Part shown: positions 1-9,855 of the stretch, piece after piece
Layout: the number at the start of each line of letters is the position of its first letter
How positions within the stretch are numbered: the stretch's first letter is position 1
NCBI GenBank assembly: GCA_030770425.1
Contig: JASJFT010000005.1
Location: 124,001-188,000, forward strand
Length of the DNA: 64,000 nt
DNA from: Darksidea phi
Taxonomy: Eukaryota; Ascomycota; Dothideomycetes; Pleosporales; Lentitheciaceae
Direction: 5' to 3'
The notes under the pieces: generated by a model
Seen by the model: only the letters and a program-made list of their open reading frames with translations
The model's database searches: none
What the model was told of the DNA's origin: nothing
Position numbers and translations under genes: made by a program

Positions 1-1183
1 GTAGATTGATACGTCGTACTTAGATATGTGGACGTTTGGGGCTCATTCGGCGGCGGCGAATATCTCGGCGGAGGTTCTTCTGCAGGAGCAGATTGGGTTA
101 CAGTTGAGTAGGGAGCCGAGCTCGGTACTGGTTCAGTTGGGCTATCTGCAGAAGTAGATTCTGCAGGAGCAGATTGGGTTACAGTTGGGTAGGGAGCCGT
201 GCTCGGTACTGGTTCATTTGGGCCATGTACAGGGTCCCCGGTGGGGGCGAGAGTACAAGTGGCAATATCAGACCCACTGAAGACAGCGTGAGCGGCTGGA
301 TTTCGTTTTAGAAAGCTCACCAGGTCTGGAGGAAGCGAGTATGGCTTCTCCTCTGCTAGACCGGTGGTTTTGGCGATGGTTTGGATGTAGTAAGACCAGT
401 CGTCTTTTGCAGTCGGTGTGAGTTCTCCTAGGTAACTGACCCGGGGGGTGCAGGCTGAGGCTGTGGATTTGCTCTCTAGCACACCAGTCATTGTGGGATT
501 CGTGAGAGTGCCGGTTTCAGATGGCCCGTAATCTAAGCCACCGTAGATGGAACGATATATGACGTAGGCAGATTCAGTCGGTACTTCTAGCTCGACACCA
601 GGCGTGGGGGTTATGGTAAAAACGGGAGCGGTGTAACTAATTGTCTGGTTTGATGGGCCAACAAGCGTCTTCGTCTGATTGAGGGTCTCGACCTCTGTCA
701 CTACAGTCTGCAACACTTCGGGCGTGCCGGTGAAGTAACTGATGGTCCTGCTGAGTATGGTTTCGGTTACAACCACGCTGGTCCAGGATAATAGTTTTTC
801 ATCGAAAGAGGTGGTGATCGGGCTATAAGCTTCTAGCACACAGCCGGTACATATTCCAGGCATGGATCCATTCGTACTGGCTATCGTTGTCGAATTTGGA
901 GTGGCATGTGAGATAGTTGGCGCGCCACCTGAGTACGTTGGAGAAATGACAGTGGTAGTCCCATTCCGTGACGCAGTAGTTGGGACTGGGGCAGTCGGTG
1001 AAACAGTAGAGACGGAGACAGAGATGGAGGAAGATGTGGAGGTCGAAGTGGAGTTGACTATATCTGTTTAGTGCATGTCCAGAATGAGGAAATGCTGTCT
1101 TGACGCTCACCTCCCCTATTATACAGGCGGGCGTGGGAGCAGGCGGCCAACAGAGCAGCGCACAGTAGCGTCTGGCTCGGCAT
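1..1183 (-). CDS. Secreted Ser/Thr-rich protein, cut by the left edge
   Basis: Two exons can be rebuilt. Exon 1 (1111-1183) starts at the ATG at 1183 and encodes a 24-residue, hydrophobic, Ala/Leu-rich signal peptide. A 47-nt intron (1064-1110, GTGAGC to ACAG) joins in phase to a frame that stays open from 1063 through base 1. The mature part is very rich in Ser, Thr and Pro with many possible N-glycosylation sites, as in fungal cell-surface proteins that carry heavy O-mannosylation. Near the left edge two copies of a repeat with an 84-bp period (28 residues, rich in P, S, T, Q) lie at about 80-143 and 164-227. No catalytic domain was recognised, and the C-terminus lies outside the window. 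The long antisense and forward ORFs here are shadows. The exon structure is inferred from splice signals only. Confidence 0.68.
80..227 (-). repeat. Coding tandem repeat, 84-bp period
   Basis: Two near-identical units start at about 80 and 164, each beginning with ctgcaggagcagattggg on the plus strand and similar for about 63 bp. They sit in frame in the S/T-rich gene and encode a Pro/Ser/Thr/Gln-rich unit. Such repeats often vary in copy number between isolates. Confidence 0.75.
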
Positions 1184-1865
1184 TTCAGAATTTATCTAGG
1201 CGCACGAACGAGCGGCAATGTCATGGACAAGAAAAGAACAGCCGCACGTCGACGGACGCGTCAAAACAGCGAAAGTCGAAAGAGAGGAAGGGCTACGAGG
1301 GCCGGGCGGAGCGAGGGTATTTGAAGGCAGCGCCCTTTGAATAGCGCCCCTGCAGAGATGGAAGCGGACCCAGCTGGGCTTCGGCATAAACAGGGTTGCA
1401 CCAATCAATGCAGGCCGCGCTGGGATGCAGTGTGGCCGTGCTGGTGGGTTGGGGGCTGCATGCCCAGACCAGCTGAGCTGACAGGATGACTGTAGATTCG
1501 TCCCGACGATGAAGCGCATAAAGACTGGCATCCGACGCAGGGCTGATGCCAAGCACCGCGCCCCCGTGCGGGTTCGACCAAGAGCATCCTGTTTGGGCGA
1601 GATGGAAAGTGAAAGAGATTTGCGTGGAGGCCACGATGAAATTGTGGAGGATCGTGGCTGGGCCGAGCGCCCGCAGGCCTCGACGCCTTCGATTGGCCCG
1701 ACCTCGTATTCAGCTGGCTTAGCTCAGACTCACCACTGCGGCTGCTCGCCGGCCCTTGCGCCACTACCCCAACCTTCTCGTCATGGCTTTGGCACTCGTT
1801 TTGTTCTGATCTCTGATGCCCTTTCTTCCTCGCTTTCCTACCGTCGCTCGCTACGAGGTTTGAAC
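1184..1865. promoter_or_regulatory. Divergent intergenic region
   Basis: This lies between the secreted S/T-rich gene (leftward) and the aspartic-protease-like gene (rightward) and should hold both promoters. The frame of the rightward gene is open back to an ATG at 1509, but the peptide read there is Arg/Ser-rich, without a signal sequence or family resemblance, so it is treated here as 5' leader or a missed intron. No clear TATA element was seen. Confidence 0.4.
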
Positions 1866-3626
1866 ATGCCCCTCCAGCCTCGACAGACGCAGGCGCAGGC
1901 GCCGACCCCCACCCCCGATCCGTACGTGGTGCCCCCCTCGCAGCAGTTCGATGGTGCCGATGGGGAGTGGAGCACCTTCAAGGTCAGCGTAGGCACGCCG
2001 GGCCAGGAGTTCCGCATGCTGCCATCGACCAAAAGTGGGCAGACGTTTGTCGTGCTGCCAGAGGGCTGTTTGAAGACGGATCCGGACGACTGTCCGTCGC
2101 AGCGTGGAATTGGAGTCTCCAACGGCGAACAGAGCCCAGGCTTTCTCTCCAACTCGTCCTCGTCTTGGTCGACAATCGGACAGTACGACGTGGACCTGGA
2201 AGACGCGCTTGGCTACGCGGCCTCGGCCATGTTCGGATACGACAGGGTGTCGCTGGGCGCCGCCGCCGACAGCAAATCGGCACTATCGCTCGACCAACAG
2301 GTCGTCGCCGGAGTCGCAGAGCCGGATTACTTCACTGGCCACATTCCTCTTGGAGTCCCCGAGTCAAGCTTTGGCGGAGGCAATGCCATTGACGCTTTCC
2401 TGCCCAGCCTACGAAACAAGACGCTGATCCCCAGTCTCTCTTTCGCCTACACGGCAGGCGCGAAATACCGCCTAAAGTCTGTCTTCGGTCAGCTCATCAT
2501 CGGTGGCTATGACTCGACCCGGTTCAAACCAAACACCGAAGACTTCTCCTTCACCTTCTCGACTGACGCCTCACGCCTTCTTACCGTAGGCGTAGGGTCG
2601 ATAACTGCCACCAACACCCTCAAAGGGACATACTCGTTATCGTCCGGTGCCCATCTCTCCCTAATCGACTCCACAGTATCGCACCTCTGGCTGCCGCGCG
2701 ACATATGCGACAGCTTCGAAGCCGCCTTCGGCCTAACCTACGATGAATCGCAAAACCTCTACCTCATAAACTCCACCATGCGCGATCAACTCAAGGCTCG
2801 CAATCCTTCTGTAACCATAAAACTCGTAAACTCGCTCCAAGACACATCAACCAACTATACAAACATTGTGCTACCTTACTCCGCCTTTGACCTCCAGATC
2901 TCATGGCCCTACTACACAAACGCTACAAACTACTTTCCTATAAGACGCGCCGCAAACGACACGCAGTATACGCTCGGAAGGACTTTGCTGCAAGAAGCAT
3001 ATCTAATGGTAGACTACGAGCGCGCAAACTTCACAGTCGCACAAACTGTCTGGCCCGACCCATTACCTGCCGCCAACATAGTAACTGTCCAACCACCCGG
3101 CGCTTCCTCCACAAGTTCCTCCTCCAAGCCAGGCCTGAGCACAGCAGCGCTAGCAGGCATAGCTGTCGGCGGTGGCGTTCTCATTCTCGCCGTCTTAATC
3201 GGCTTCTTCGTTTTCTGGCGTCGGCGCCGCCATACAAAAGCTCAGAAATATGAATTAGCCAATACCCAGCTCTCGGAATCCGCGTCCTTGGCGGTTGCGT
3301 CCCCAGCACCGCACAAATCAAGCCACGACCCACAAGAACTCAGCGGAACACCTTTGACGGAGTTGGCTAGCCCGTTGCGAGATAGAGACAACAAGCCGTT
3401 TTTGTCGGCGAGTGATGTCCCGCAGGAGCTATCGGCGCATCAGCAACCCCAGAGGTGGCAAGAAGTGAATGCACACCAGTACTTTGAGATGGAAGCTGAA
3501 AGTGTGCCCAGTCGCAACGTGAGCCAGATGGGAAGTCGGGCGCCGAGTGAGGATGGGAGGTATACCGGTGCCAATACAGGTGTCAGTCCCCTGACAGGCA
3601 GATTCAATGAAGGAAGAGCGATATGA
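1866..3626 (+). CDS. Aspartic-protease-like (A1 fold) single-pass membrane protein
   Basis: From the ATG at 1866 the protein has 586 residues. The first 400 resemble fungal pepsin-like (A1) surface proteins, with a VGTPGQEF-type start, N-glycosylation sites and LIDST-type motifs. One transmembrane helix follows (about residues 428-452), then an RRRR stop-transfer signal and a cytoplasmic tail of about 130 residues rich in Ser, Pro and Glu. Where an active enzyme carries the first Asp-Thr-Gly, this one reads Ser-Thr-Lys-Ser. The second lobe has Asp-Ser-Thr. Loss of the first Asp predicts a non-catalytic pseudoprotease. A type I membrane protein should have a signal peptide, and none is visible at 1866 or at the alternative starts 1509 and 1600, so the N-terminus is unresolved and probably involves an unrecognised 5' exon. 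The fold is fairly sure; the role (sensor or adhesin) is a guess. Confidence 0.72.
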   Translation: MPLQPRQTQAQAPTPTPDPYVVPPSQQFDGADGEWSTFKVSVGTPGQEFRMLPSTKSGQTFVVLPEGCLKTDPDDCPSQRGIGVSNGEQSPGFLSNSSSSWSTIGQYDVDLEDALGYAASAMFGYDRVSLGAAADSKSALSLDQQVVAGVAEPDYFTGHIPLGVPESSFGGGNAIDAFLPSLRNKTLIPSLSFAYTAGAKYRLKSVFGQLIIGGYDSTRFKPNTEDFSFTFSTDASRLLTVGVGSITATNTLKGTYSLSSGAHLSLIDSTVSHLWLPRDICDSFEAAFGLTYDESQNLYLINSTMRDQLKARNPSVTIKLVNSLQDTSTNYTNIVLPYSAFDLQISWPYYTNATNYFPIRRAANDTQYTLGRTLLQEAYLMVDYERANFTVAQTVWPDPLPAANIVTVQPPGASSTSSSSKPGLSTAALAGIAVGGGVLILAVLIGFFVFWRRRRHTKAQKYELANTQLSESASLAVASPAPHKSSHDPQELSGTPLTELASPLRDRDNKPFLSASDVPQELSAHQQPQRWQEVNAHQYFEMEAESVPSRNVSQMGSRAPSEDGRYTGANTGVSPLTGRFNEGRAI

Positions 3627-3959
3627 AGCGGGGCTTCGCTCAACGTCATGGCACGCGCCACGCCCTCTCTGAGGCTCTGGCCGTTGCCCTCGCAGTCGTG
3701 CCGTGACGTGAGCCTCAGGCAACGACTGCAACCAACAACCTTCTTGCGCTTCAAGGTATTCGGGACGATATACCTTTTTGTGTCACCTTTTTGGTTTATT
3801 CCGCGAGTTTGACGACGCGGTGGCTGCTACTCATTCGATGAAGCGGGGCTCAGGAGTCATTTACGCATATGGGATGAATAGACGGGCGGCGATTTTTCGA
3901 CTTTTTGGTCTTTGGAGGCTATCTGCATGGTTTTTGTATTAAACAAGCGCACCGAGCAT

Positions 3960-5160
3960 CTAGAAACGTGTGTACATGATTTCAGCTTTGATAGCGTTCA
4001 GTTGGGGATATTTGATCCCACCAGTATATACCCATACTAGTATTATCTAATATACGAAGTTATAGTAAATCCATTCCACATACCCCTACCTTCACACCTA
4101 TAATCTTAGTATTAACAGCTTAAGCGACTCAATCCTATTACTACTCTACTACAACCTGCGCTATACCTACTAAGTTATATAGATAGCGTTACGGCTACTC
4201 GTAAGGACAAGGACGAAAAGTAAAGTGAAAAGTATAGCCTACTAAGGAAAGATAGTCTTAACTATAGTAACGTCCCTCCCTAAGTAACATCCGTTCCTAT
4301 ATTACGAGCTACCGTACGATACGAGTCGCATCTCTAATTTAGACCCGTAGTAAGCCTCTCTCAGAACTTAATAAAGATATACTCTATACCCTACTATTTT
4401 ATAGCCCTTTCTCTACCTAAATATAAGCACGCGAGGAAAATTTCGGAGATGTTAGCTATACTATCGATCTTTCTATTTACGCCATCAATCGCTACTTTAT
4501 TTAACTACCCCTACTAAATCGTAAGTATAGGGGTATTTCCTAAGACCGGGGTACTAGGAAGAAGGTGCTATTATAGGAGAATATAGTCCCAAGCCTAGAA
4601 GGCTATTTAAGCCTAGGGATATAGATTCCGAGAGTTTCTCTAGTTAAATTAAAGCTGGTTTTAAAAGTCTTGTAACGTGGCGTAAGCCTTGGTGTATTTT
4701 GGCGAGCTAATATATCTAGTATTGAATTATATTAATATCCCCTAATACGTAACGAGAACTACTACGTTAAGAGAAATCCTATAGGTACTTAGACCTCAAA
4801 ATAATAGACATCTGCTCGCAACTAAATTTTTATATTATATCGCTTGGGTCGCCTAAATCTATGGCTAGTTGTTGTGGCTGTAATACCAGAATAGATTAAA
4901 CTGGTTGCATAGATCTCCTCCGAGGTTCCCCCGTAAGAGCCCCGTACTGATGTTGAGAAGGCTTCAGAACGAGTTGAGACTATACAACGAAGCGATACTA
5001 CTAACCAACAAATATCCAATACTATAATAAACAACGACCATCAAAGACTCTTAGACAAACGTAAGCATATAAAGGCTATACTTCGACACCTTAAAACAGC
5101 TTCCGAAGTTCTTAAGATTTGCGTCCCTACGATATCTCCGAAGAAAGATCGGGGGAGTTG
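3960..5160. repeat. AT-rich RIP-type block
   Basis: Composition changes sharply after about 3960. TA steps are abundant, all frames are full of stops, and motifs such as ctata and tatag recur. This fits repeat DNA mutated by C-to-T change (RIP). No intact transposase was recognised. One stretch near its right end (4937-5163) still reads like coding sequence. Confidence 0.65.
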
Positions 5161-5163
5161 GTT
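4937..5163 (+). pseudogene. Decayed coding remnant in the AT-rich block
   Basis: From 4937 an open frame of about 75 codons encodes a hydrophilic, helix-prone peptide (segments such as EKASERVETIQ and LLDKRKHIKAIL) that looks like real protein rather than random AT-rich translation. Just upstream in the same frame is a TAA at 4934, followed further upstream by more coding-like residues, as expected if CAA became TAA by C-to-T mutation. Its family was not recognised. It could be the N-terminal coiled part of a NACHT-type or similar fungal protein, but that is a guess. Confidence 0.3.
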
Positions 5164-5889
5164 ATCACACGACCTTGGATGATTTGATCCGCCCGCATGT
5201 GCCGTCAAGTTCCGTAGACGGAAAAAAGAAGGCGTTCACAAGCCAGGATCAGAACAGAGGCATAGCGCCCCCTGCAGTAGCACGATCTGTGGAAGGTGAC
5301 ACTGTCTGGGGGAAGGATCCGGTAACTTCTGAGCGAGACAGGGATTGAAGATTATACAGTGCTTTAATGCGGCGCCGCAACATCCATCTCAGGTGCGGTT
5401 AAGGTTGGTGCTAGAACTAGAGCCAGAGCAAAAACCGTGGAAGGCACCATTGGAAGAAACGTATGAGGAGGCTGTGAGCCAGCTAGATCGCCTCTAACAG
5501 ATGTGCTACCAGTGACGAGAGGCGTCTCGCGATCTATGCTCCTTCCCAGCTACCAATTTTCCGCATTTTTGAAGTGGTAAAAAGGGTTGACGTCCTCAAG
5601 AGGAGGGCGGCGTGTGGCAGGCTGTGTCGCCGCACTTACTTGGGTTGTTTGCTTCCTTACAATTCTTTACACAGGTTGAAGGGTTGGGGCAGGTGCGTGT
5701 TTGTACACCCCGGGATTTGACGTGACCGCACGCGTAGAACGAACGTCGAGCCTTGCTTTCGTTGATTCACATGCCTGAGCAAATGAAAAGCATGATCTGT
5801 CCGTGTCCCACGTCTTTGCAGAGTCGTCCTCGAGGAGCAACCCAGACGCGAGGGACAGGAATTGATCAGACTCAACCCTTTCGCCCCTT
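5164..5889. other. Intergenic, mixed composition, with possible gene scraps
   Basis: GC content returns to normal after about 5160. A short open stretch at about 5395-5500 (plus) encodes an acidic peptide ending in a stop and may be another scrap of the decayed gene to the left. The right part should hold the 3' UTR of the leftward GIY-YIG gene. No intact gene was seen. Confidence 0.35.
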
Positions 5890-7473
5890 CTACGGCGGAG
5901 CAGGCACTACCGCAATCTCTCGCATGAACTGCTCGAATCTCGACGTCCGTTGCACCTCGCCCGCCTTGAGCGTCCACTTAGGCTTGTTCCTTAGAAGCAG
6001 CTCCTCATACGGCTGTGTGGCCATCCACCTTGACCACTTCTGAATGACGGCCGCGACCTCTATGGCCGATACTTCGAACCACTCGATGTGCTGCTTTAGG
6101 CACGCGTCGCAGTACACCCTTCTGCGGCGGTGATCGAGCTCGGCGTGGCACAAGGCCTCAACGCGACGCGCGTGCGGGACGAGCACGGCCGACGCCGCTG
6201 CGGCTTCTTTTGCACTTGAAATAGTAGCAGCGGCTTGAGCAGGGGAAGGGTATAGCGGCTTGATCTGCCTGTTGCAGTCGAACGACCACTTGTCGTACCG
6301 CTCTGTCACGGGGCGCGTGGTATACCCGATCTTGACATAGCCTTCGTTGCCCTCGACTTCGTAGGCGTAGACATACCCGGCTTCACAGTCACAGGCATTT
6401 AGTAGTCTGCTGATCGTGGCGTGGATCAGCTTGTGCGAGCGTGTAGGGCTGGCGTCGTAGTTGGCATGTGGGAGAATTTCGAAGGGGCTCGAGTCGCAGG
6501 CTTTTGGCCAGTACAATGCTGGATCGGCGTCTGGGCTAATGGTGGGGCCTGGAGTCGTGGCGATAAGAGGACCTGCTTGAGCCCTTGGAGAGGTTTGAGG
6601 CTCGTTTGGTGCGTTGCTGGCAAGGGCCCGGTCGCCGAGTGGCATTGGCAAGGGCAGTACCGCCATGATTCTCTTCTTCCACTCCGCAACCCACGTGAAT
6701 TGCCTCGAGCTTTGATGGGTGTTGCAAGTCCTATTGCACTCCAGCACCTTGAGCAAGAACTTGAGCTTGGCGTCGTCGGAGTATATTTCCTGTTTGATGA
6801 GCTCTTGAAGCGTTCTCTCGCAATTCTGCACCTTCTGTCCACCAATCCTCTCCTTGCACGCAATGCATTCGGTACTGAACGGCTCGAGAGCCTCCCTGAT
6901 GAGCCGCTCAACGGAAACTTCAGGCACGCTGCCATCAGCGCTACCAGGCGGAAATGCAAGCCTCCATTCCTCAAGTCGGCGCTCCTTTGGTGGACCCGCA
7001 TCGTGCTGGTAGCAGTGCACTAGCATGACGAGCTTGAGCACGGCGGATTCAAAGTCCGGAGAGGCGCGCGTCTGGCCCGTCATGGACGCAAGCTGCTCGT
7101 TAATGAGGCCCTTCTTGTCGTTTCTGATAAGGCGCTTGCATTTTGTGCCCTTGAGCGTCTGGGCGCCGCATTGCGAGCCATTGATGTGGAGGTCCTTGCT
7201 GAGTGCGGCGAGGGTGCGCGATGGAGGGCTTCCTGCTGCCGGAGGTTTGGTGGTAGTGGTTCGCGGCGTTGATCTGGTATTCGTGGTTAATGCCGCATTT
7301 GCTGCTGGTGTAGATCTTGGCTGTGATAAGGCTTGAGCGTCCTTAACGGGTTGTGAGGACAATGTCGTTGGCAAGGCCGCAGCGGATGCGATGGAGCCGA
7401 CGACTGGCTTGCGAGCTGAAGGAGGCGGACTGCTGGGAGGGGTGGGCAGTATCGAAGCTATCGTCATCGTCAT
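5890..7473 (-). CDS. GIY-YIG / T5orf172 (DUF1766) domain protein
   Basis: The frame is open back to 7773, but the ATG at 7473 starts a typical low-complexity Pro/Ser/Thr-rich N-terminus, whereas residues upstream are translated from a 14-bp repeat. This gives 527 residues. The disordered N-terminal region (1-180) is followed by a Cys-containing region (TECIACKE, about residues 200-280), then at about 362-475 a T5orf172-type GIY-YIG domain with GYVYAYEV followed by GYVKIGYT, a conserved Arg in RPVTERYDKW, an HxELDHRRR segment, and a CDACLKQHIEWFEV segment. Fungal members of this family are nuclear or of unknown function; catalytic nicking has not been shown for most. There are no introns. It faces an AT-rich block on either side. 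Confidence 0.78.
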   Translation of the reverse strand: MTMTIASILPTPPSSPPPSARKPVVGSIASAAALPTTLSSQPVKDAQALSQPRSTPAANAALTTNTRSTPRTTTTKPPAAGSPPSRTLAALSKDLHINGSQCGAQTLKGTKCKRLIRNDKKGLINEQLASMTGQTRASPDFESAVLKLVMLVHCYQHDAGPPKERRLEEWRLAFPPGSADGSVPEVSVERLIREALEPFSTECIACKERIGGQKVQNCERTLQELIKQEIYSDDAKLKFLLKVLECNRTCNTHQSSRQFTWVAEWKKRIMAVLPLPMPLGDRALASNAPNEPQTSPRAQAGPLIATTPGPTISPDADPALYWPKACDSSPFEILPHANYDASPTRSHKLIHATISRLLNACDCEAGYVYAYEVEGNEGYVKIGYTTRPVTERYDKWSFDCNRQIKPLYPSPAQAAATISSAKEAAAASAVLVPHARRVEALCHAELDHRRRRVYCDACLKQHIEWFEVSAIEVAAVIQKWSRWMATQPYEELLLRNKPKWTLKAGEVQRTSRFEQFMREIAVVPAPP

Positions 7474-7818
7474 GCTCGTTTTGCCCGCAGGAGTTTTGGG
7501 TGGTGTCAGATGCTCTGAGATAGTAGATGCCTTGCATGGCGATGCGAAAGGCGCTTCGTATAATAAATAGAACGGCCTTTTAAACCTTCGTGTGTGGCCA
7601 TTCAGTGCGGCAGATGAACGCCGCTCCCTTGGTTCGCATCCCTTGGTTCGCATCCCTTGGTTCGCATCCCTTGGTTCCAGCAGTCCCCCTCTCCTGCACG
7701 CCACCCCCTTCCTCTGGGTCGCGTGTTGAGGCTCGTGTCGGATTAAGCCAGTGTTGGCTGCCCACTGTTCCACGGGCCGACGTCAAGCGTTCCACTCCTT
7801 TCATGTGTAGTTGAATTT
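7474..7818 (-). promoter_or_regulatory. Upstream region of the GIY-YIG gene
   Basis: This is the 5' leader and promoter side of the leftward gene. It contains the 14-bp tandem repeat at 7626-7678 and ends where a transposon-terminus-like sequence begins. No further element was recognised. Confidence 0.4.
7626..7678. repeat. 14-bp minisatellite, about 3.8 copies
   Basis: The unit cccttggttcgcat is repeated exactly three times (7626-7639, 7640-7653, 7654-7667) and then partially to about 7678. It lies about 150-205 bp upstream of the chosen start of the GIY-YIG gene. Each unit holds GGTTCGCATCC, which resembles a Pol III B box, but no tRNA-like fold surrounds it. Confidence 0.92.
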
Positions 7819-7903
7819 CAGTGCTGGTCTTCAGATGTATGCAGTTTATTATTGAGTAGAAAAACTCCCCTATAATAGCATAGTTGCGCAATGCAGCTTT
7901 TCC
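7819..7903 (+). repeat. Solo copy of a transposon terminal sequence
   Basis: This 85-bp stretch starts CAGTGCTGGTCTTCAGATG and ends TTGCGCAATGCAGCTTTTCC. Closely similar sequence occurs at 35716-35798 in the same orientation and at 37077-37164 inverted. The latter two face each other as terminal inverted repeats. Here no partner end was found, so this is probably the surviving end of an element whose body is the AT-rich block to the right. Confidence 0.8.
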
Positions 7904-9855
7904 TTTTTTTTTGTTTTATGTAGAAACCAGGTACATTACTATTTCAAGGCTGTGTAAACTGGACAAACTAAACAAACCGAATAAACACTTTATCCCACGC
8001 GCCACAAGGCACGTAAGAGCGCGTGGATTTAATACAGTAAGATATATGGCTACTAATGCGCGCCGCGTTACGCTAAGTCGGAAGGATCGTCAGACCCCTC
8101 TTTCTACTCGACGAAACTCCCGGAAGACACAACCCTAATACTAAAATGACTTTAAAACCTAAGAGCTTGTTCTATTCTGACAGCACTCGTATACGATGGC
8201 TATGAAACCTGGAGGCTTGTCGATAGTCGTAGTAGGACAGGGGTAACACAGCCAGAGCGGATTTGGACGCGATGACGAAACGATCGACAGGATGCTAAAG
8301 GTAAAGGTACCGTATTTTTCTAACTACGCCCCGGTGCCAGGTGCTCAAATAGGTGAAGAATACTGATATACTAGCTATAGCTTCATACTCTCGCGTAGGA
8401 GAGACCTGAGATGTATAAACAGTGAAGTCGTCTCGCTACGCAGTGGTTCTCGTTACGTAGTGGGGGAGGCTAGCTATGGCGCATGGCTAGAGAGTTCTCT
8501 AGCAGCCGCGGCTACACGGCCACAAACCTTGGCTACTGTTTAAGACTGACCTACTTATTGTGGTGTAGTAGTTGTAAGGGGAGCTCGATCGAGTATCGAA
8601 GGCTTAGGTAAGCGGCGAAACGTTAGGCCGGGGTCCAAGAGGAGGTCGTCCGGGAGAGTCTTCAGCTTGATTCCTCCCATCTCATCCTACAGCAGACAGA
8701 AGAAATAGTTCAATTGATTGAGTATTTTGGCCGCCTATTCTATCATCTCTCCCACCCCTCCGACTGCGGGTCGTGACCCCCCCTCTCTATCTTCGATATA
8801 CTCATACACCACATTATAGAGAATAAATTACACCTTAGCCGTTAAGCTTATAGTTTCACACTAGCTCGTAACGTTATCTGTTTAACTAGTAAGTACCGAT
8901 CCGCGTAGCGACGCTATATAAATTACCCCGTATAATAGCTATAATCCTAAGGATGACTTATCGACGTAATAGGAAGTATTTACGCCTTAGATACTACCGT
9001 ATTATAGCTATCAATAGTAACGAGAGCTCGATAGTAGTGTCGTAGCGGAGCTACTCTATAATACTACTAGATAGGGCCTCTCCGTAAAATAGTAACGATG
9101 CGGTGACGCTAACGTAATTTCAAGGCGCGAGATGTTCTAGTAGTACTGGAGACTAAACTATAGTACTTATATAGAATCAAGTAAATATAGATGTATATAA
9201 AGAGTCAAAATTACTCTAAAATTAAAGTACCTACAATTTGGCTCACTACAGAGGGTGGCTCGCGACATAGGGACGTATGTTATCTTCTGTATACCTCCTT
9301 AGTGTGACAGAGTAACGCTTCTTAGTTGACCCTAGCCCATTGTCCGGTTCGCGAGGAGCAAAAGTCCCTTTCCCTGCATGAGACTCTGCCGAACAAAGGT
9401 TAATGTTGGAGCGTTAAGGCGAAGCTATTCTGTGATCGCGGAATCCTAACTTCGAGAACGTATTCTAAATTTATATATCTGAATAAAGGAAGCAATTAAT
9501 ATACTGGATCAAATATATACCACACCAAACGACCGGACTAAACCCTATATTCTGTAGTCCTACCAAAGAGGGGAAACACTACAAAGGCAGGCTACGTACT
9601 CGCCATCTCAGACCAAAGCTAAAAGCCCGCTCTAACGATGAAGGACTTTTTACAGCATATTGCAGACGTTGGGCTTCATCACGTTTTATACTAAGCTGGA
9701 CTAGTTCTCTAATTCATCTATCGGGTTGTTAAGACCTTATAGTTGGTACAAAACCTAAAAGGATCATCACATGCCAATTCACATTTTCGTTTATACTTAT
9801 CCAATTACAATGTTATTTTACTATTATCCGAAGCAGCGGGTGGTTAAAAGGAAAC
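7904..9855. repeat. AT-rich RIP-type block beside the solo terminal repeat
   Basis: About 1.95 kb with patchy but mostly high AT content, many TA steps and no long frames. A middle part (about 8200-8800) is less AT-rich. It is likely to be the mutated body of one or more mobile elements, one of which may have begun at 7819. No transposase or reverse transcriptase motif could be read. Confidence 0.55.

Noticed and set aside
1509..1865. 119-codon in-frame N-terminal extension of the aspartic-protease-like gene
   Set aside because: It is Arg/Ser-rich, has no signal peptide, and sits where promoter and leader are expected. A type I membrane protein would not start this way.
7590..7814. Small plus-strand ORF across the 14-bp repeat
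   Set aside because: It is a repeat-driven translation, antisense to the leader of the GIY-YIG gene.
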